Part shown: positions 1-9,463 of the stretch, piece after piece
Layout of the letters: each line of letters begins with the position of its first letter
Position numbering within the stretch: the stretch's first letter is position 1
Source of the DNA: an uncultured Clostridia bacterium
GTDB lineage: Bacteria; Bacillota; Clostridia; Oscillospirales; Acutalibacteraceae
Assembly: GCA_947593615.1 (NCBI GenBank)
Contig: CANQDR010000006.1
Location: 1 to 64,000, forward strand
Reading direction: 5' to 3'
Length of the DNA stretch: 64,000 bases
Program-made: the position numbers and the translations under genes
The notes under the pieces: model-generated
Told to the model about the DNA's origin: nothing
The model's input: only the letters and a program-made list of their open reading frames with translations
Database searches by the model: none

Positions 1-96
1 ATATTCCTTCATCTATACCTATAAAAACTAAAAAAATTGTATTATAATACGCAATTTTCCAAAAATTTTTATTTTTCGTATTTTTTACGCAAAAAA

Positions 97-180
97 GCGA
101 CATGATATCTCTCACAATTCGAGCAGAAAGGTTCGACAAATTAGAAACCTTTTTGCCCGAGTTTTACCGGCTAATTCCCC
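97..180. repeat. Diverged copy of the intergenic repeat at 43.97-44.34 kb
   Basis: The stretch beginning CTCACAATTCG, followed by a G-AGAAAGGTT-like block and GACAAATTA, then a TTTTTGCC and TTACCG-like end, matches block by block the last unit of the tandem repeat around 44,278-44,335. Both copies sit just beyond an A-run and a hairpin that would terminate a minus-strand transcript. Seen by eye; no alignment score was computed. Confidence 0.55.
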
Positions 181-187
181 ATACAGC

Positions 188-221
188 AAAAAAGACACCG
201 CAGAGAGTTCTGCGGTGTCTT
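188..221 (-). terminator. Intrinsic terminator for the minus-strand cobO transcript
   Basis: Perfect 13-bp stem: AAGACACCGCAGA (192-204), 4-nt loop, TCTGCGGTGTCTT (209-221). On the minus strand the hairpin is followed by a run of six T, so it would stop leftward transcription. A further half copy of the stem, TCTGCGGTGTC, lies at about 252-262. Confidence 0.7.
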
Positions 222-320
222 AGTGTGCCGAAAAGTGAAATTCATTTATATTCTGCGGTGTCGTAGTATGTAGAAAAAGTATCTTTCTCTTGGTAATATG
301 CATAAATGTGCAAGGTTTAA

Positions 321-471
321 GGGGAACCCCCGGCGAGGGTTCCCCTCCGAAAAACAGTCCCCCGGACTGTTTTTCGCCCCTCCTGCGCTTTCTAAATCAA
401 TTAGTTTCGCAGCCTTTCAGGCTGCGACGGGGGCGCCGCCCCTCGTCCCCGCCGCCTTTTGTAAAAGGCGG
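321..471. repeat. GC-rich cluster of five consecutive hairpins
   Basis: Five inverted repeats follow each other with almost no spacing: 321-345 (GGGGAACCC/GGGTTCCCC), 348-376 (13-bp stem CGAAAAACAGTCC, 3-nt loop), 408-426 (CGCAGCC/GGCTGCG), about 427-447 (GACGGGGGC-type stem around GCC) and 452-471 (CCGCCTTTT, 2-nt loop). The block is far richer in G and C than its surroundings and lies just past the cobO stop codon. A plus-strand reading frame crosses it but looks fortuitous. It resembles mobile or REP-like intergenic elements, but I cannot name the family. Confidence 0.6.
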
Positions 472-502
472 GCGAAAATTTTTAGATTTTTGCTATAGCA
501 AA

Positions 503-1018
503 CTAAAACTCAATGCCCTTTCTGCCTGTTACTCCTCTATCATAAGGATGCTTGATTTTTTTGAATTCCGTAACATAGTCGGCAATATCAATGAATCTCT
601 GAGGGGGATTATGTCCGGTCATTATGATCTCCATACTGCTCGGAGCATTTGTAATGAATTCATATACGCTTGCTTCACTGAGCATGTCGTTATTTATAAC
701 ATCGAAAATCTCATCAAATACAACAACGTCATATCTTTCGGTGAGTGCTGTTGTCGCGGCAGAATCAAATATTCCCTTAAAAATTTTTGAGGCCTGCTGT
801 TTTTCGGAATCATCCATTTCAAAGGTGAATTTAAGCTCAAGCGGACAAAACGTGAGGGTTACATTTTCGGTGTGGCTCAGAACGTGGCGTTCTCCCGAAA
901 ACTCGGTTTTAAGAAATTGTATAAACAATACTTTCATATTGCTTCCTGCCGCTCTTACAGCCAGACCGACTGCGGCAGTTGTTTTTCCTTTTCCGTCGCC
1001 GTAGTAAACGTGTTTCAT
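503..1018 (-). CDS. cobO: Cob(I)yrinic acid a,c-diamide adenosyltransferase (CobO/BtuR type)
   Basis: This 171-residue cytoplasmic enzyme should transfer the adenosyl group of ATP to reduced corrinoid cobalt, the step giving adenosylcobalamin. The Walker-A-like P-loop GDGKGKTT is at residues 7-14, the acidic segment VVFDEI lies mid-protein, and the C-terminal HPYDRGVTGRKGIEF is typical of the CobA/CobO family. The start has AAAGGAGGG about 11 nt upstream. It stands alone: no other corrinoid gene is in the window, so de novo synthesis against salvage cannot be judged. Its N-terminus is short, beginning almost directly at the P-loop strand. No cobalamin riboswitch fits in the short space upstream. 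Confidence 0.92.
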   Translation of the reverse strand: MKHVYYGDGKGKTTAAVGLAVRAAGSNMKVLFIQFLKTEFSGERHVLSHTENVTLTFCPLELKFTFEMDDSEKQQASKIFKGIFDSAATTALTERYDVVVFDEIFDVINNDMLSEASVYEFITNAPSSMEIIMTGHNPPQRFIDIADYVTEFKKIKHPYDRGVTGRKGIEF

Positions 1019-1185
1019 AAAATAAACAGCCCTCCTTTGAAGTGTAACCGCCTCTTATTATACATATAATTATTCTTATAACTTAATTATACTTTATACA
1101 TTTATGTTTGGCAATATGTGCATAGTTTACAAAAATATCGAGAAAAATCCTTAAAAATTCTATAGCAATATTTTTGTTAATACGG

Positions 1186-1214
1186 TTGAATTTACAGTAT
1201 TTTCATAGTATAAT
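1186..1214 (+). promoter_or_regulatory. Sigma-A type promoter of the ribosomal operon
   Basis: TTGAAT (1186-1191), 17-nt spacer, TATAAT (1209-1214). It lies about 295 nt before the rpsJ start and is the only strong match in this gap, so it likely drives the ribosomal operon with a long leader. Confidence 0.8.
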
Positions 1215-1220
1215 AATGCT

Positions 1221-1508
1221 TGCGTGACTGCACAGATATGCGATGAAGCGGGAGGTTGCGGCAATTTAGCCGGTTTTTCCGTGGAGTATGTCCGATTTTA
1301 AACCGGGCGATTACAATGAAACACAAGAGTAAACTGCGGCAATAGGGTTGCTTTGCCATAGCTATGCTCAAATGCTTTCAGGACGTTCCCGGTTAACTGA
1401 ATAGTTAAACGGGTTTTTTAATGCCGGACAAAGAAACACCCGGCAGAGTTTCAAAAAAAGTTTTGAAAGCAAACGCCCGCCAACTAAATTTTTAAGGAGG
1501 CGACGATA
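1221..1508 (+). ncRNA. Structured 5' leader of the S10 operon
   Basis: About 290 nt of transcribed leader precede rpsJ, with no convincing coding frame. It contains several potential stems, an attenuator-like hairpin with a T-run (1388-1418) and a further hairpin at 1422-1445 (TGCCGG/CCGGCA). Long leaders that regulate by L4 binding are known for this operon in other bacteria; whether this one works in that way is inference. I do not recognise a named RNA family in it. Confidence 0.5.
1388..1418 (+). terminator. Attenuator-like intrinsic terminator in the S10 leader
   Basis: CCCGGTTAACT, loop GAAT, AGTTAAACGGG, then TTTTTT: an 11-position stem with one mismatch followed directly by a T-run. 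It sits about 90 nt upstream of rpsJ and 170 nt after the promoter, so read-through must be permitted for the operon to be expressed. Confidence 0.65.
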
Positions 1509-1820
1509 ATGGCAGTCAAGGAAAAGATTAGGATAAGATTAAAGGGTTATGATCATCAGCTGGTTGACCAGTCGGCTGAGCGAATCGTTGCAACAGCTAA
1601 GCGCACAGGCGCAAGGGTATCGGGACCGGTTCCGCTCCCTACCGAGAAGCAGGTTGTAACAATTCTTCGTGCTGTTCATAAGGATAAGGACAGCCGTGAG
1701 CAGTTTGAAATGAGAACTCACAAACGTCTTATCGACATCTTAAGACCGTCAAACAAGACAGTCGAGGCTCTTATGAGCTTAGAGCTCCCTGCCGGCGTTG
1801 ATATCGAGATTAAGTTATAA
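1509..1820 (+). CDS. rpsJ: 30S ribosomal protein S10 (NusE)
   Basis: This 103-residue protein is a component of the 30S head and, as NusE, a partner of NusB and NusG in antitermination. The sequence opens with [15 protein letters not shown] and carries the family hallmark RTHKRLIDI in the C-terminal half. Length is normal for S10. AAGGAGG lies upstream of the ATG. It is the first gene after the operon leader. Confidence 0.98.
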   Translation: MAVKEKIRIRLKGYDHQLVDQSAERIVATAKRTGARVSGPVPLPTEKQVVTILRAVHKDKDSREQFEMRTHKRLIDILRPSNKTVEALMSLELPAGVDIEIKL

Positions 1821-1851
1821 TCGGTACCAACCTACAAGCAGACAGGGTCAT

Positions 1852-1868
1852 GTTGGCCGAGCGCCAAC
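1852..1868 (+). other. Small hairpin between rpsJ and rplC
   Basis: GTTGGC (1852-1857), 5-nt loop, GCCAAC (1863-1868), in the 73-nt spacer that also holds the AAGGAGG of rplC. There is no T-run, so it is not a terminator; it may affect rplC translation or RNA processing. Confidence 0.35.
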
Positions 1869-1893
1869 CAATAACCTATAAGGAGGATATAAA

Positions 1894-2526
1894 ATGCAGA
1901 AAGCGATCATCGGCAAGAAAATCGGTATGACACAGATTTTCGATGAAAAGGGAGTAGTAATTCCCGTAACTGTTGTAGAGGCAGGCCCTTGCGTGGTTAC
2001 AGCCAAGAAAACAGTTGAAAACGACGGCTACGTATCCGTTCAGCTCGGATACGGCGACTTAAAGCCCCATAAGGTTTCAAAGCCTATGAAGGGATTTTTT
2101 GACAAATCAGGCGTAGCTCCCAAGAAAACTCTTAAAGAGTTCCGTTTTAACGACACGGACGCTTACAATATAGGCGACCTCGTTAAAGCAGACGTATTCA
2201 CCCCCGGCGACAAGATTGATGTAACCGGAAAGAGCAAAGGTAAAGGTACCGCAGGCGTTATCAAGCGCTGGAACTTCCACCGCCTTAAAGAGAGTCACGG
2301 TACAGGCCCCTGCGTTCGTCATGGCGGTTCAATCGGTGCCTGCTCATCGCCTTCACGCGTATGGAAAGGCAAGAGAATGGCAGGTCATCTCGGCGCAGAA
2401 CAGGTAACGGTTCAGAACCTCACGGTAGTTAAGGTTGACGTTGAAAACAACCTCATTGCTGTAAAGGGTGCCGTTCCCGGACCAAACAAGGGAATCGTTG
2501 TACTCAAAGATTCCGTTAAGGTTTAA
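1894..2526 (+). CDS. rplC: 50S ribosomal protein L3
   Basis: This 210-residue early assembly protein of the large subunit reaches toward the peptidyl transferase centre. It starts [16 protein letters not shown] and has the conserved RHGGSIGA and [10 protein letters not shown] segments of the extended loop that carries the methylated glutamine in other bacteria. The start is preceded by AAGGAGG. Normal family length. Confidence 0.98.
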   Translation: MQKAIIGKKIGMTQIFDEKGVVIPVTVVEAGPCVVTAKKTVENDGYVSVQLGYGDLKPHKVSKPMKGFFDKSGVAPKKTLKEFRFNDTDAYNIGDLVKADVFTPGDKIDVTGKSKGKGTAGVIKRWNFHRLKESHGTGPCVRHGGSIGACSSPSRVWKGKRMAGHLGAEQVTVQNLTVVKVDVENNLIAVKGAVPGPNKGIVVLKDSVKV

Positions 2527-2542
2527 GGAAGGGGGATTATAA

Positions 2543-3166
2543 ATGCCAAATTTAGCAGTAGTAGATATGGAAGGCAAAAAGGTTGGTACAATCGACCTTG
2601 CGGATTCCGTATTCGGTATTGAGCCCAATGCGGCTGTTATGCATCAGATGGTAGTAAACTATCTTGCCGCACAGCGTCAGGGCACACAGTCCGCTCTTAC
2701 AAGAGCAGAAGTTTCCGGCGGCGGCAAAAAACCGTGGAGACAAAAAGACACAGGCCGTGCAAGACAGGGTTCAACCCGTGCTCCGCAGTGGACACACGGC
2801 GGTGTTGTATTTGCTCCGAAGCCAAGAGATTACAGATTTTCCGTAAACAAAAAGGTGAGAAGACTTGCTATGAAGTCAGCTTTCTCTTCCAAGGCTAAGG
2901 AGAATGAAATCATCGTTGTTGACTCAATCACAATGAATGAATACAAAACAAAGACAATCGTTGCTATGCTCAAGGCAATTGAGGCTGAGAAAAAGGCTCT
3001 CATTGTTCTTCCTGAGGTTGACAGCAAGATTATTAAATCGGCTAACAATATTCCCGGAGTTAAGACAGCTCAGGTAAATACACTTAATGTATATGATATT
3101 CTTAATGCTGACAAGCTCGTAATTGTTAAGGACGCCGTAAGCAAGATCGAGGAGGTATATGCATGA
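2543..3166 (+). CDS. rplD: 50S ribosomal protein L4
   Basis: This 207-residue protein lines the exit tunnel and in several bacteria represses its own operon by binding the S10 leader. The tunnel loop [20 protein letters not shown] is intact and matches the macrolide-relevant region of the family. It overlaps rplW by 4 nt (ATGA), implying coupled translation. Any autoregulation through the leader at 1221-1508 is inference. Confidence 0.98.
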   Translation: MPNLAVVDMEGKKVGTIDLADSVFGIEPNAAVMHQMVVNYLAAQRQGTQSALTRAEVSGGGKKPWRQKDTGRARQGSTRAPQWTHGGVVFAPKPRDYRFSVNKKVRRLAMKSAFSSKAKENEIIVVDSITMNEYKTKTIVAMLKAIEAEKKALIVLPEVDSKIIKSANNIPGVKTAQVNTLNVYDILNADKLVIVKDAVSKIEEVYA

Positions 3167-3456
3167 TAGCTCATGATATAGTAATTCGCCCCATAATCAC
3201 AGAAAAGAGTATGATCGGCGCAGTTAACAAGGTATATACTTTTGAGGTTGCTAAATCAGCAAATAAAATCGAAATCGCAAAAGCTTGTGAAGAAGTCTTC
3301 AAGGTTAAGGTTGCTAAGGTAAACACAGTAAGCGTTCGCGGCAAATTCCGCCGTCAGGGCAGAAACAACGGAGGCTACACAAAGAGCTGGAAAAAAGCAA
3401 TCATCACATTAACAGAAGACAGCAAGCCTATCGAATTTTTTGAAGGCATGATGTAA
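3163..3456 (+). CDS. rplW: 50S ribosomal protein L23
   Basis: This 97-residue protein sits at the tunnel exit and docks trigger factor and signal recognition particle in bacteria. It begins with the typical IRPIITEKS motif, followed by a central [14 protein letters not shown] strand and a basic loop. The start codon overlaps the rplD stop. Length is as expected. Confidence 0.98.
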   Translation: MIAHDIVIRPIITEKSMIGAVNKVYTFEVAKSANKIEIAKACEEVFKVKVAKVNTVSVRGKFRRQGRNNGGYTKSWKKAIITLTEDSKPIEFFEGMM

Positions 3457-3534
3457 GTCTGAAAAAATTATTCAGGCAGAATGTATGGGAAATGCCATAT
3501 TCCCGCAAAGCCATCATGAGGAGAGTGAAACCAA

Positions 3535-4368
3535 ATGGCCATTAAAGTTTATAAGCCGACCATTAACTCAAGAAGAAATATGTCGGTTACAGATTATTCA
3601 GGTCTTTCAAAGGTTGAGCCGGAAAAAAGCTTGCTTGCTCCTTTAAATAAAAAGGCAGGTCGTAACAGCTACGGCAGAATCACAGTTCGCCACAGAGGCG
3701 GCGGAAACCGCAGAAAGTACCGTATTATTGACTTCAAGCGTCAGAAGTTTGACGTAGAAGGCACAGTAAAAACATTAGAGTACGATCCAAACCGTTCGGC
3801 ATTCATCGCTCTTGTTGAGTACACCGACGGCGACAAAGCGTACATTATTGCTCCCGAGGGACTTAAAGTAGGCGATAAGGTAATCGCAGGTGCTGACGCA
3901 GACATCAAGCCCGGCAACGCACTTCCGCTTACAGCTATCCCTGTAGGTACATTCATTCACAATGTTGAACTTTATCCAGGCAGAGGCGCACAGCTTGCCC
4001 GTTCGGCAGGAAACATGGCTCAGCTCATGGCAAGAGAAAACGGTCTTGCACTTTTAAGACTTCCTTCCGGCGAACTCAGAAATGTTCCCGAAAGCTGTAT
4101 GGCTACTATCGGCCAGGTAGGCAACATTGACCACGAAAACGTAAAAATCGGTAAAGCAGGCCGTAAGAGAAATATGGGCTGGAGACCTACAGTCCGCGGT
4201 TCTGTAATGAACCCGAACGACCACCCGCACGGCGGTGGTGAGGGTAAATCACCGGTCGGCCGTCCGGGCCCTGTAACACCTTGGGGCAAACCCGCACTCG
4301 GCTATAAAACTCGTAAGAACAACAAGAGCAGCGATAAGCTTATCGTTCGCAGAAGAAACGGTAAGTAA
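3535..4368 (+). CDS. rplB: 50S ribosomal protein L2
   Basis: This 277-residue primary rRNA-binding protein is needed for subunit joining and near the peptidyl transferase centre. It shows [18 protein letters not shown] in the N-terminal part and the C-terminal [18 protein letters not shown] with the conserved histidine. The start follows a GGAG site. Complete, with normal family length. Confidence 0.98.
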   Translation: MAIKVYKPTINSRRNMSVTDYSGLSKVEPEKSLLAPLNKKAGRNSYGRITVRHRGGGNRRKYRIIDFKRQKFDVEGTVKTLEYDPNRSAFIALVEYTDGDKAYIIAPEGLKVGDKVIAGADADIKPGNALPLTAIPVGTFIHNVELYPGRGAQLARSAGNMAQLMARENGLALLRLPSGELRNVPESCMATIGQVGNIDHENVKIGKAGRKRNMGWRPTVRGSVMNPNDHPHGGGEGKSPVGRPGPVTPWGKPALGYKTRKNNKSSDKLIVRRRNGK

Positions 4369-4391
4369 GGCAGAGAAAGGAGCTTATAACT

Positions 4392-4664
4392 ATGAGTAGA
4401 AGTACTAAAAAGGGTCCCTTTGTTCAGCCTGTACTGCTCAAAAGGGTTCTTGAAATGAACGAAGCAGGCGAAAAGAGAATTTTAAAGACTTGGTCAAGAA
4501 GTTCAACAATTTTCCCTGAATTCGTCGGACACACATTCGCCGTTCACGACGGCCGTAAGCACGTTCCGGTATATGTAACCGAAGATATGGTTGGACACAA
4601 GCTCGGTGAGTTTGCGCCGACAAGAACCTTCAGGGGTCACGCCGGTTCAAAGACAAGTAAATAA
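4392..4664 (+). CDS. rpsS: 30S ribosomal protein S19
   Basis: This 90-residue protein of the 30S head forms a pair with S13 and contacts the A-site region. RSTKKGPFV is at the N-terminus and the C-terminal [16 protein letters not shown] is the family signature. AAAGGAG is placed upstream of the ATG. Confidence 0.98.
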   Translation: MSRSTKKGPFVQPVLLKRVLEMNEAGEKRILKTWSRSSTIFPEFVGHTFAVHDGRKHVPVYVTEDMVGHKLGEFAPTRTFRGHAGSKTSK

Positions 4665-4684
4665 GCGGAAGGAGAGTATTGCAG

Positions 4685-5023
4685 ATGGAAGCTAAAGCAA
4701 ATGCTAAATTTGTTCGTATTTCACCCCGCAAAGTTGGCATAGTTCTCGACCTTATCAGAGGCAAGGATGTCAAGTATGCGGAAGCTGTTCTCAAGCACAC
4801 TCCCAAGGCCGCTTGCGAGCCGCTTTTAAAGCTGCTCAATTCAGCTATGGCAAACGCTGAGAACAACCATGATATGGATGTATCCAAGCTTTACGTTGCA
4901 GAGTGCAACGCAACAGCAGGCCCCATCCTTAAAAGAATTCGTCCGAGAGCACAGGGCAGAGCGTTCAGAATTAACAAGAGAACTTCTCACATTACCCTCG
5001 TTCTCAAGGAAAAAGAAGACTAA
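4685..5023 (+). CDS. rplV: 50S ribosomal protein L22
   Basis: This 112-residue protein lines the exit tunnel next to L4. It starts [18 protein letters not shown], as usual for L22, and ends with the beta-hairpin region [20 protein letters not shown]. An in-frame TTG at 4679 is also open, 4 nt after the GGAAGGAG site; ATG 4685 is chosen because it gives the usual L22 N-terminus and lies 10 nt past the site. Confidence 0.96.
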   Translation: MEAKANAKFVRISPRKVGIVLDLIRGKDVKYAEAVLKHTPKAACEPLLKLLNSAMANAENNHDMDVSKLYVAECNATAGPILKRIRPRAQGRAFRINKRTSHITLVLKEKED

Positions 5024-5037
5024 GGGGAGGTTGAATT

Positions 5038-5709
5038 ATGGGTCAGAAAGTTAATCCGCACGGTCTTCGTGTCGGTGTTATTAAAGATTGGGATTCCCGT
5101 TGGTTTGCAAACAAAAAGGACTTCGGCGAAACACTCGTAGAGGACTACAACCTTCGTAAAACACTGAAGACTAAGCTTTACAACTTCGGTATCTCAAAAA
5201 TCGAAATTGAACGTGACGGCAAAAGAGTAAGAATCAGCATTCACTGTGCTAAGCCGGGTCTTGTTATCGGCAAGGGCGGAGCTGAAATCGAGAAGCTCAA
5301 GGCTCAGTGCGAGGATATGCTTAAAAAGCCTGTTGCAATCAATATTGTTGAAGTAAAAGCTCCCGAGCTTGACGCTCAGCTCACAGCTGAAAACATTGCT
5401 CAGCAGCTTGAAAAGAGAATTTCATTCCGCCGCGCTATGAAGCAGTCAATCGGAAACGCAATGCGCCGCGGTGCAAAGGGTATCAAGATTATGTGTTCAG
5501 GTCGTCTCGGCGGCGCTGAAATCGCTCGTTCGGAACAGTACCACGAGGGTACGATTCCGCTTCAGACACTTCGTGCAGACATTGACTACGGTTTTGCAGA
5601 GGCCAACACAACCTACGGTAAAATCGGCGTTAAGGTTTGGCTTTACAAGGGTGAAGTTCTTAACGAGGTTAAGTCAAGAAAGCCCCGCAGAGAAGGAGGC
5701 AGAAAGTAA
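5038..5709 (+). CDS. rpsC: 30S ribosomal protein S3
   Basis: This 223-residue protein of the mRNA entry site has an N-terminal helical part, a type II KH domain with the GxxG loop in [13 protein letters not shown], and the C-terminal domain with the [20 protein letters not shown] motif. It begins [13 protein letters not shown], the universal S3 start. Its stop overlaps the rplP start by one base. Confidence 0.98.
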   Translation: MGQKVNPHGLRVGVIKDWDSRWFANKKDFGETLVEDYNLRKTLKTKLYNFGISKIEIERDGKRVRISIHCAKPGLVIGKGGAEIEKLKAQCEDMLKKPVAINIVEVKAPELDAQLTAENIAQQLEKRISFRRAMKQSIGNAMRRGAKGIKIMCSGRLGGAEIARSEQYHEGTIPLQTLRADIDYGFAEANTTYGKIGVKVWLYKGEVLNEVKSRKPRREGGRK

Positions 5710-6128
5710 TGTTATTGCCTAAGAGAGTTAAGTACAGAAGAGTACACAGAGGTCGTATGACCGGTAAGGCTCTTCGCGGTAACAAGGTTACTTACGGAGA
5801 TTACGGTCTTCAGGCTACAGAGCCTGCATGGATTACTTCCAACCAGATTGAGGCTGCCCGTGTTGCCATGACACGTTACTGCAAAAGATTCGGTAAAGTT
5901 TGGATTAAAATATTCCCTGATAAGCCTGTTACGGCAAAACCTGCCGAAACACGAATGGGTTCAGGTAAAGGTTCACCCGAATATTGGGTAGCCGTTGTTA
6001 AGCCCGGCAGAGTTATGTTTGAGCTTGGCGGCGTTGATGAGGCAACAGCAAGAGAGGCTCTTCGCCTTGCATCAACAAAGCTTCCTATCAAATGCAAGTT
6101 TGTAAAGAAAGAGGAGGGTGAGCAGTAA
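5709..6128 (+). CDS. rplP: 50S ribosomal protein L16
   Basis: This 139-residue protein positions tRNA at the A and P sites of the large subunit. [16 protein letters not shown] at the start and [18 protein letters not shown] in the centre are family hallmarks. It overlaps both neighbours by a single base (TAATG), a sign of tight translational coupling with rpsC and rpmC. Confidence 0.98.
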   Translation: MLLPKRVKYRRVHRGRMTGKALRGNKVTYGDYGLQATEPAWITSNQIEAARVAMTRYCKRFGKVWIKIFPDKPVTAKPAETRMGSGKGSPEYWVAVVKPGRVMFELGGVDEATAREALRLASTKLPIKCKFVKKEEGEQ

Positions 6129-6331
6129 TGAGAGCATCAGAAATCAGAGAAATGACAGGTGAAGAGCTTCAGACAAAGCTCACAGAACTCAAGGAAGAGT
6201 TATTCAATCTTCGTTTCCAGCTTGCTGTTAATCAGCTCGAAAACTCATCCAGAATCGGTGCCGTTAAAAAAGACATAGCAAGAGTTTCAACAATTCTTCG
6301 TCAGCGCGAGCTTGACGGCACAGAAGATTAA
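6128..6331 (+). CDS. rpmC: 50S ribosomal protein L29
   Basis: This 67-residue two-helix protein at the tunnel exit is a neighbour of L23. The sequence shows [20 protein letters not shown] and the terminal [16 protein letters not shown], both typical. It starts on the last base of the rplP stop codon. Confidence 0.97.
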   Translation: MRASEIREMTGEELQTKLTELKEELFNLRFQLAVNQLENSSRIGAVKKDIARVSTILRQRELDGTED

Positions 6332-6348
6332 GAGAGGGGGACTTAACA

Positions 6349-6609
6349 GTGAGTGAAGTAAGAAACATGAGAAAAACTGTTGTCGGCAAGGTTGTAAGCA
6401 ACAAAATGGATAAGACAATTGTTGTTGCAGTTGAAGACAGCGTAAAGCATAAGCTTTATAACAAAATTGTTAAGCGCACAGTTCGTTTTAAGGCTCATGA
6501 CGAGAACAATGAGTGCAATATAGGCGACCGTGTAAAGGTTATGGAGACCCGTCCTCTTTCTAAGGATAAAAGATGGAGACTCGTCGAGATTATTGAGAAA
6601 GCTAAATAA
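6349..6609 (+). CDS. rpsQ: 30S ribosomal protein S17
   Basis: This 86-residue OB-fold protein binds 16S rRNA early in assembly. [19 protein letters not shown] is the usual N-terminal strand pair and [16 protein letters not shown] the C-terminal one. The start is GTG at 6349, behind GAGAGGGGG. Confidence 0.97.
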   Translation: MSEVRNMRKTVVGKVVSNKMDKTIVVAVEDSVKHKLYNKIVKRTVRFKAHDENNECNIGDRVKVMETRPLSKDKRWRLVEIIEKAK

Positions 6610-6642
6610 GTTTAGCGGCTTTGAGAAAAGGAGGAACACACT

Positions 6643-7011
6643 GTGATTCAACAGCAAACCATCCTCAAGGTTGCCGACAACACCGGCGCAAAGGAACTTA
6701 TGTGCATTCGTGTACTCGGCGGTACCAGAAGGAGATATGCCAACATTGGCGATATTATAGTTGCCTCGGTTAAAAAAGCAGCACCCGGCGGTGTTGTTAA
6801 AAAAGGCGACGTTGTAAGAGCCGTAGTTGTACGTTCGGCAAAGGGCGTAAGACGTGAAGACGGCACATACATCCGCTTTGATGAGAATGCGGCTGTAATT
6901 ATTAAGGAAGATAAGAACCCGAGAGGTACTCGTATCTTCGGACCGGTAGCAAGAGAGCTTCGTGACAAGGAATTCATGAAGATTTTATCTCTCGCTCCCG
7001 AAGTACTTTAA
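6643..7011 (+). CDS. rplN: 50S ribosomal protein L14
   Basis: This 122-residue protein lies at the subunit interface, where silencing factor RsfS binds in other bacteria. It opens [19 protein letters not shown] and ends [23 protein letters not shown], both canonical. GTG start behind AAAGGAGG. Confidence 0.98.
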   Translation: MIQQQTILKVADNTGAKELMCIRVLGGTRRRYANIGDIIVASVKKAAPGGVVKKGDVVRAVVVRSAKGVRREDGTYIRFDENAAVIIKEDKNPRGTRIFGPVARELRDKEFMKILSLAPEVL

Positions 7012-7024
7012 TGGAGGTGTCACA

Positions 7025-7342
7025 ATGAGTAAAGTTCATGTAAAAACAGGCGACACCGTTATCGTAATCAGCGGTAAGGACAAGGGTAAAAAGGGTCAGG
7101 TTTTGGCTGTAAGCCCTAAAGAAGGCAAAGTTATCGTAGAGAAAGTAAATATGGTTTCAAAGCACGTAAAACCCAGAAAGATGGGTGAACAGGGCGGAAT
7201 AATCAAAGCTGAGGGCGCTATGTATGCGTCTAAGGTTCAGATTGTATGCCCTCGCTGCAAAAAGCCTACAAGAGTTGCTCATAAGATTTATGAGGACGGC
7301 TCTAAGGGCAGAATCTGCGCTAAATGCCACGAAGCGCTTTAA
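7025..7342 (+). CDS. rplX: 50S ribosomal protein L24
   Basis: This 105-residue KOW-fold protein initiates large-subunit assembly. The KOW motif is DTVIVISGKDKGKKGQVL near the N-terminus. The C-terminal part carries two CxxC pairs (CPRCKK and CAKC), suggesting a zinc knot, a feature seen in some L24 proteins. Confidence 0.97.
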   Translation: MSKVHVKTGDTVIVISGKDKGKKGQVLAVSPKEGKVIVEKVNMVSKHVKPRKMGEQGGIIKAEGAMYASKVQIVCPRCKKPTRVAHKIYEDGSKGRICAKCHEAL

Positions 7343-7356
7343 GGAGGAAATAAGAT

Positions 7357-7896
7357 ATGGCAAGACTTAAAGAATATTATTCAAAAGAAGTTGCACCTGC
7401 TCTTATGACAAAGTTCTCCTACAAGAGCACAATGGAAATTCCAAAGCTTGATAAAATCGTTATCAACGTAGGCGCAGGCGAAGCTAAAGACAACTCAAAG
7501 GTAATTGACGCTATCTGCACAGACCTTTCTGCCATCACAGGTCAGAAGCCTCTCGTATGCAGAGCAAGAAAATCAGTTGCTAACTTCAAGATCAGAGAAG
7601 GTATGCCAATCGGCTGTAAGGTAACTCTCAGGGGCGAGAGAATGTATGAATTTCTCGACAGACTTCTTAATATTGCACTTCCCCGTGTAAGAGACTTCAG
7701 AGGTATCAATCCCGATTCATTCGACGGTCGCGGAAACTACAATATGGGTCTTAAAGAGCAGCTTATTTTCCCTGAGATTGACTATGACAAGATTGATAAA
7801 GTACGCGGTATGGACATTTGTTTTGTTACTACTGCAAAGACAGACGAAGAGGCTCGTGAGCTTTTAGCTCTTATGGGCGCACCGTTTTCAAAGTAA
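7357..7896 (+). CDS. rplE: 50S ribosomal protein L5
   Basis: This 179-residue protein binds 5S rRNA and contacts P-site t[38 protein letters not shown] and the C-terminal [17 protein letters not shown] are all family blocks. AAGGAGG precedes the ATG. Normal length. Confidence 0.98.
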   Translation: MARLKEYYSKEVAPALMTKFSYKSTMEIPKLDKIVINVGAGEAKDNSKVIDAICTDLSAITGQKPLVCRARKSVANFKIREGMPIGCKVTLRGERMYEFLDRLLNIALPRVRDFRGINPDSFDGRGNYNMGLKEQLIFPEIDYDKIDKVRGMDICFVTTAKTDEEARELLALMGAPFSK

Positions 7897-7908
7897 GGAG
7901 GGATTGTT

Positions 7909-8094
7909 GTGGCTAAAACTGCGATGAAAGTAAAGCAGCAGAGAAAACAGAAGTTCTCTACAAGAGAATATTCAAGATGCAAAATCTGTGGTAGACCACA
8001 CGCCTACCTCCGCAAGTATGGTATTTGTCGTATTTGTTTCCGTGAGCTCGCTTACAAGGGCGAAATTCCGGGCGTAAAGAAAGCAAGCTGGTAA
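7909..8094 (+). CDS. rpsZ: 30S ribosomal protein S14, zinc-binding type (type Z)
   Basis: The protein has 61 residues, the short form of S14. The zinc site is [20 protein letters not shown], two CxxC pairs 12 residues apart. Possession of the zinc form is typical of Firmicutes, which may carry a second zinc-free paralogue elsewhere. GTG start at 7909 after AAGGAGGG. Confidence 0.97.
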   Translation: MAKTAMKVKQQRKQKFSTREYSRCKICGRPHAYLRKYGICRICFRELAYKGEIPGVKKASW

Positions 8095-8112
8095 CAAGGG
8101 AGGAAAAAGGTA

Positions 8113-8511
8113 ATGCAGATTACAGATACAATTGCTGATTTACTTACAAGAATTCGTAACGCTAATTCAGCAAAGCATGATTCTGTTGAAATTCCTGCTT
8201 CAAACCTCAAGAAGTCTATTTGTCAGATTCTTGCAGATGAAGGCTACATTAAGAATTTCACAGTTATAGAGGACGGCAAGCAGGGCGTAATTAAGGTTAC
8301 ACTTAAATACATTGACGGCAAGACTCCCGTTATCACAGGACTCCGCCGTGTTTCCAAGCCCGGTTTGCGTATTTACAGCAATGCAGAAGATATGCCAAAG
8401 GTAATGAAGGGACTCGGAATTGCCATTATTTCAACATCTAAGGGTGTTATGACCGACCGTCAGGCACGCAAAGAGCACGTTGGCGGCGAAGTTCTTGCTT
8501 ACATTTGGTAA
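8113..8511 (+). CDS. rpsH: 30S ribosomal protein S8
   Basis: This 132-residue protein binds helix 21 of 16S rRNA and in other bacteria represses the spc part of the operon. [14 protein letters not shown] opens it and the C-terminal signature [20 protein letters not shown] is complete. Its 3' end carries the ribosome binding site of rplF. Confidence 0.98.
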   Translation: MQITDTIADLLTRIRNANSAKHDSVEIPASNLKKSICQILADEGYIKNFTVIEDGKQGVIKVTLKYIDGKTPVITGLRRVSKPGLRIYSNAEDMPKVMKGLGIAIISTSKGVMTDRQARKEHVGGEVLAYIW

Positions 8512-8525
8512 GAGGAGGTGCGAAA

Positions 8526-9068
8526 ATGTCTCGAATTGGAAGAAAACCTATAAATATTCCCGCCGGTGTTACAGCAACAATTGCTGACGGCGTAATCACT
8601 GTAAAGGGTCCTAAGGGCACACTTGATTTTGCTTACAACCCTGCAATGACAGTTGAAATCAAGGGCGACGTAATTGAAGTTACACGTCCTGACGACGCAA
8701 AGGAAAACCGTTCGCTTCACGGTCTTACAAGAACACTCATCAATAATATGGTTATTGGTGTTACGGAAGGCTACAAGAAAGTTCTTGAAGTAAACGGTGT
8801 TGGTTACCGTGTTCAGAAGCAGGGTAACAAGTGCGTTATGAATCTGGGTTATTCACACCAGGTTATCGTTGAGGATACAGAGGACATCAAGATTGAAGTT
8901 CCCGACCCCAACAAAATTATTATCGTCGGCATTGATAAGCAAAAGGTTGGTCAGTTTGCTGCCGAAGTTAGAGAAAAGCGTCCGCCGGAGCCGTATAAGG
9001 GCAAGGGTATTAAGTACGCTGACGAGGTTATCCGCCGCAAGGAAGGCAAGGCCGGTAAGGGTAAATAA
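8526..9068 (+). CDS. rplF: 50S ribosomal protein L6
   Basis: This 180-residue protein lies near the factor-binding site. MSRIGRKPINIPAGV at the start and RPPEPYKGKGIKYADEV near the end are typical. An open frame extends to 8505 inside rpsH, but AGAGGAGGTG lies 5 nt before ATG 8526, so that start is chosen. Confidence 0.97.
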   Translation: MSRIGRKPINIPAGVTATIADGVITVKGPKGTLDFAYNPAMTVEIKGDVIEVTRPDDAKENRSLHGLTRTLINNMVIGVTEGYKKVLEVNGVGYRVQKQGNKCVMNLGYSHQVIVEDTEDIKIEVPDPNKIIIVGIDKQKVGQFAAEVREKRPPEPYKGKGIKYADEVIRRKEGKAGKGK

Positions 9069-9085
9069 TTAAGGAGTGAAAAATA

Positions 9086-9445
9086 ATGGTAAGCAGACCT
9101 GATACAAAAAAGGCACGCGCAAAACGCCATAAGAGAGTCCGCAGCAAAATCAGCGGCACAGCATCTTGCCCGCGTTTGTGTGTATTCCGCTCCAGAAACA
9201 ACATCTACGCTCAGATTATCGACGACGTAGCCGGTGTTACACTTGCTCAGGCATCAAGCCTTGACAAGTCCATCACAGTTAATGGCGGAAACAAAGAGGC
9301 AGCAAAGGCTGTAGGCGTTCTTGTTGCAGAGCGTGCAAAAGCTAAAAATATCGTTGATGTTGTATTCGACAGAGGCGGTAATATATATCACGGCCGTGTT
9401 AAGGAATTGGCCGAAGGCGCCCGTGAGGGCGGCCTCAATTTCTAA
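9086..9445 (+). CDS. rplR: 50S ribosomal protein L18
   Basis: This 119-residue protein delivers and binds 5S rRNA together with L5. The basic N-terminal [18 protein letters not shown] and the C-terminal [20 protein letters not shown] are hallmark blocks. AAGGAG precedes the ATG. Confidence 0.98.
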   Translation: MVSRPDTKKARAKRHKRVRSKISGTASCPRLCVFRSRNNIYAQIIDDVAGVTLAQASSLDKSITVNGGNKEAAKAVGVLVAERAKAKNIVDVVFDRGGNIYHGRVKELAEGAREGGLNF

Positions 9446-9463
9446 GGAAGAGGAGGAATAACT

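Noticed and set aside
290-790. Plus-strand reading frame of 166 codons across the hairpin cluster and opposite cobO
   Set aside because: It crosses five inverted repeats and runs antisense to a well-supported gene; the composition is that of a shadow frame and no ribosome binding site is present.
503-1185. Cobalamin riboswitch upstream of cobO
   Set aside because: The space between cobO and the divergent promoter at 1186 is only about 170 nt, AT-rich, and lacks recognisable B12-box sequence.
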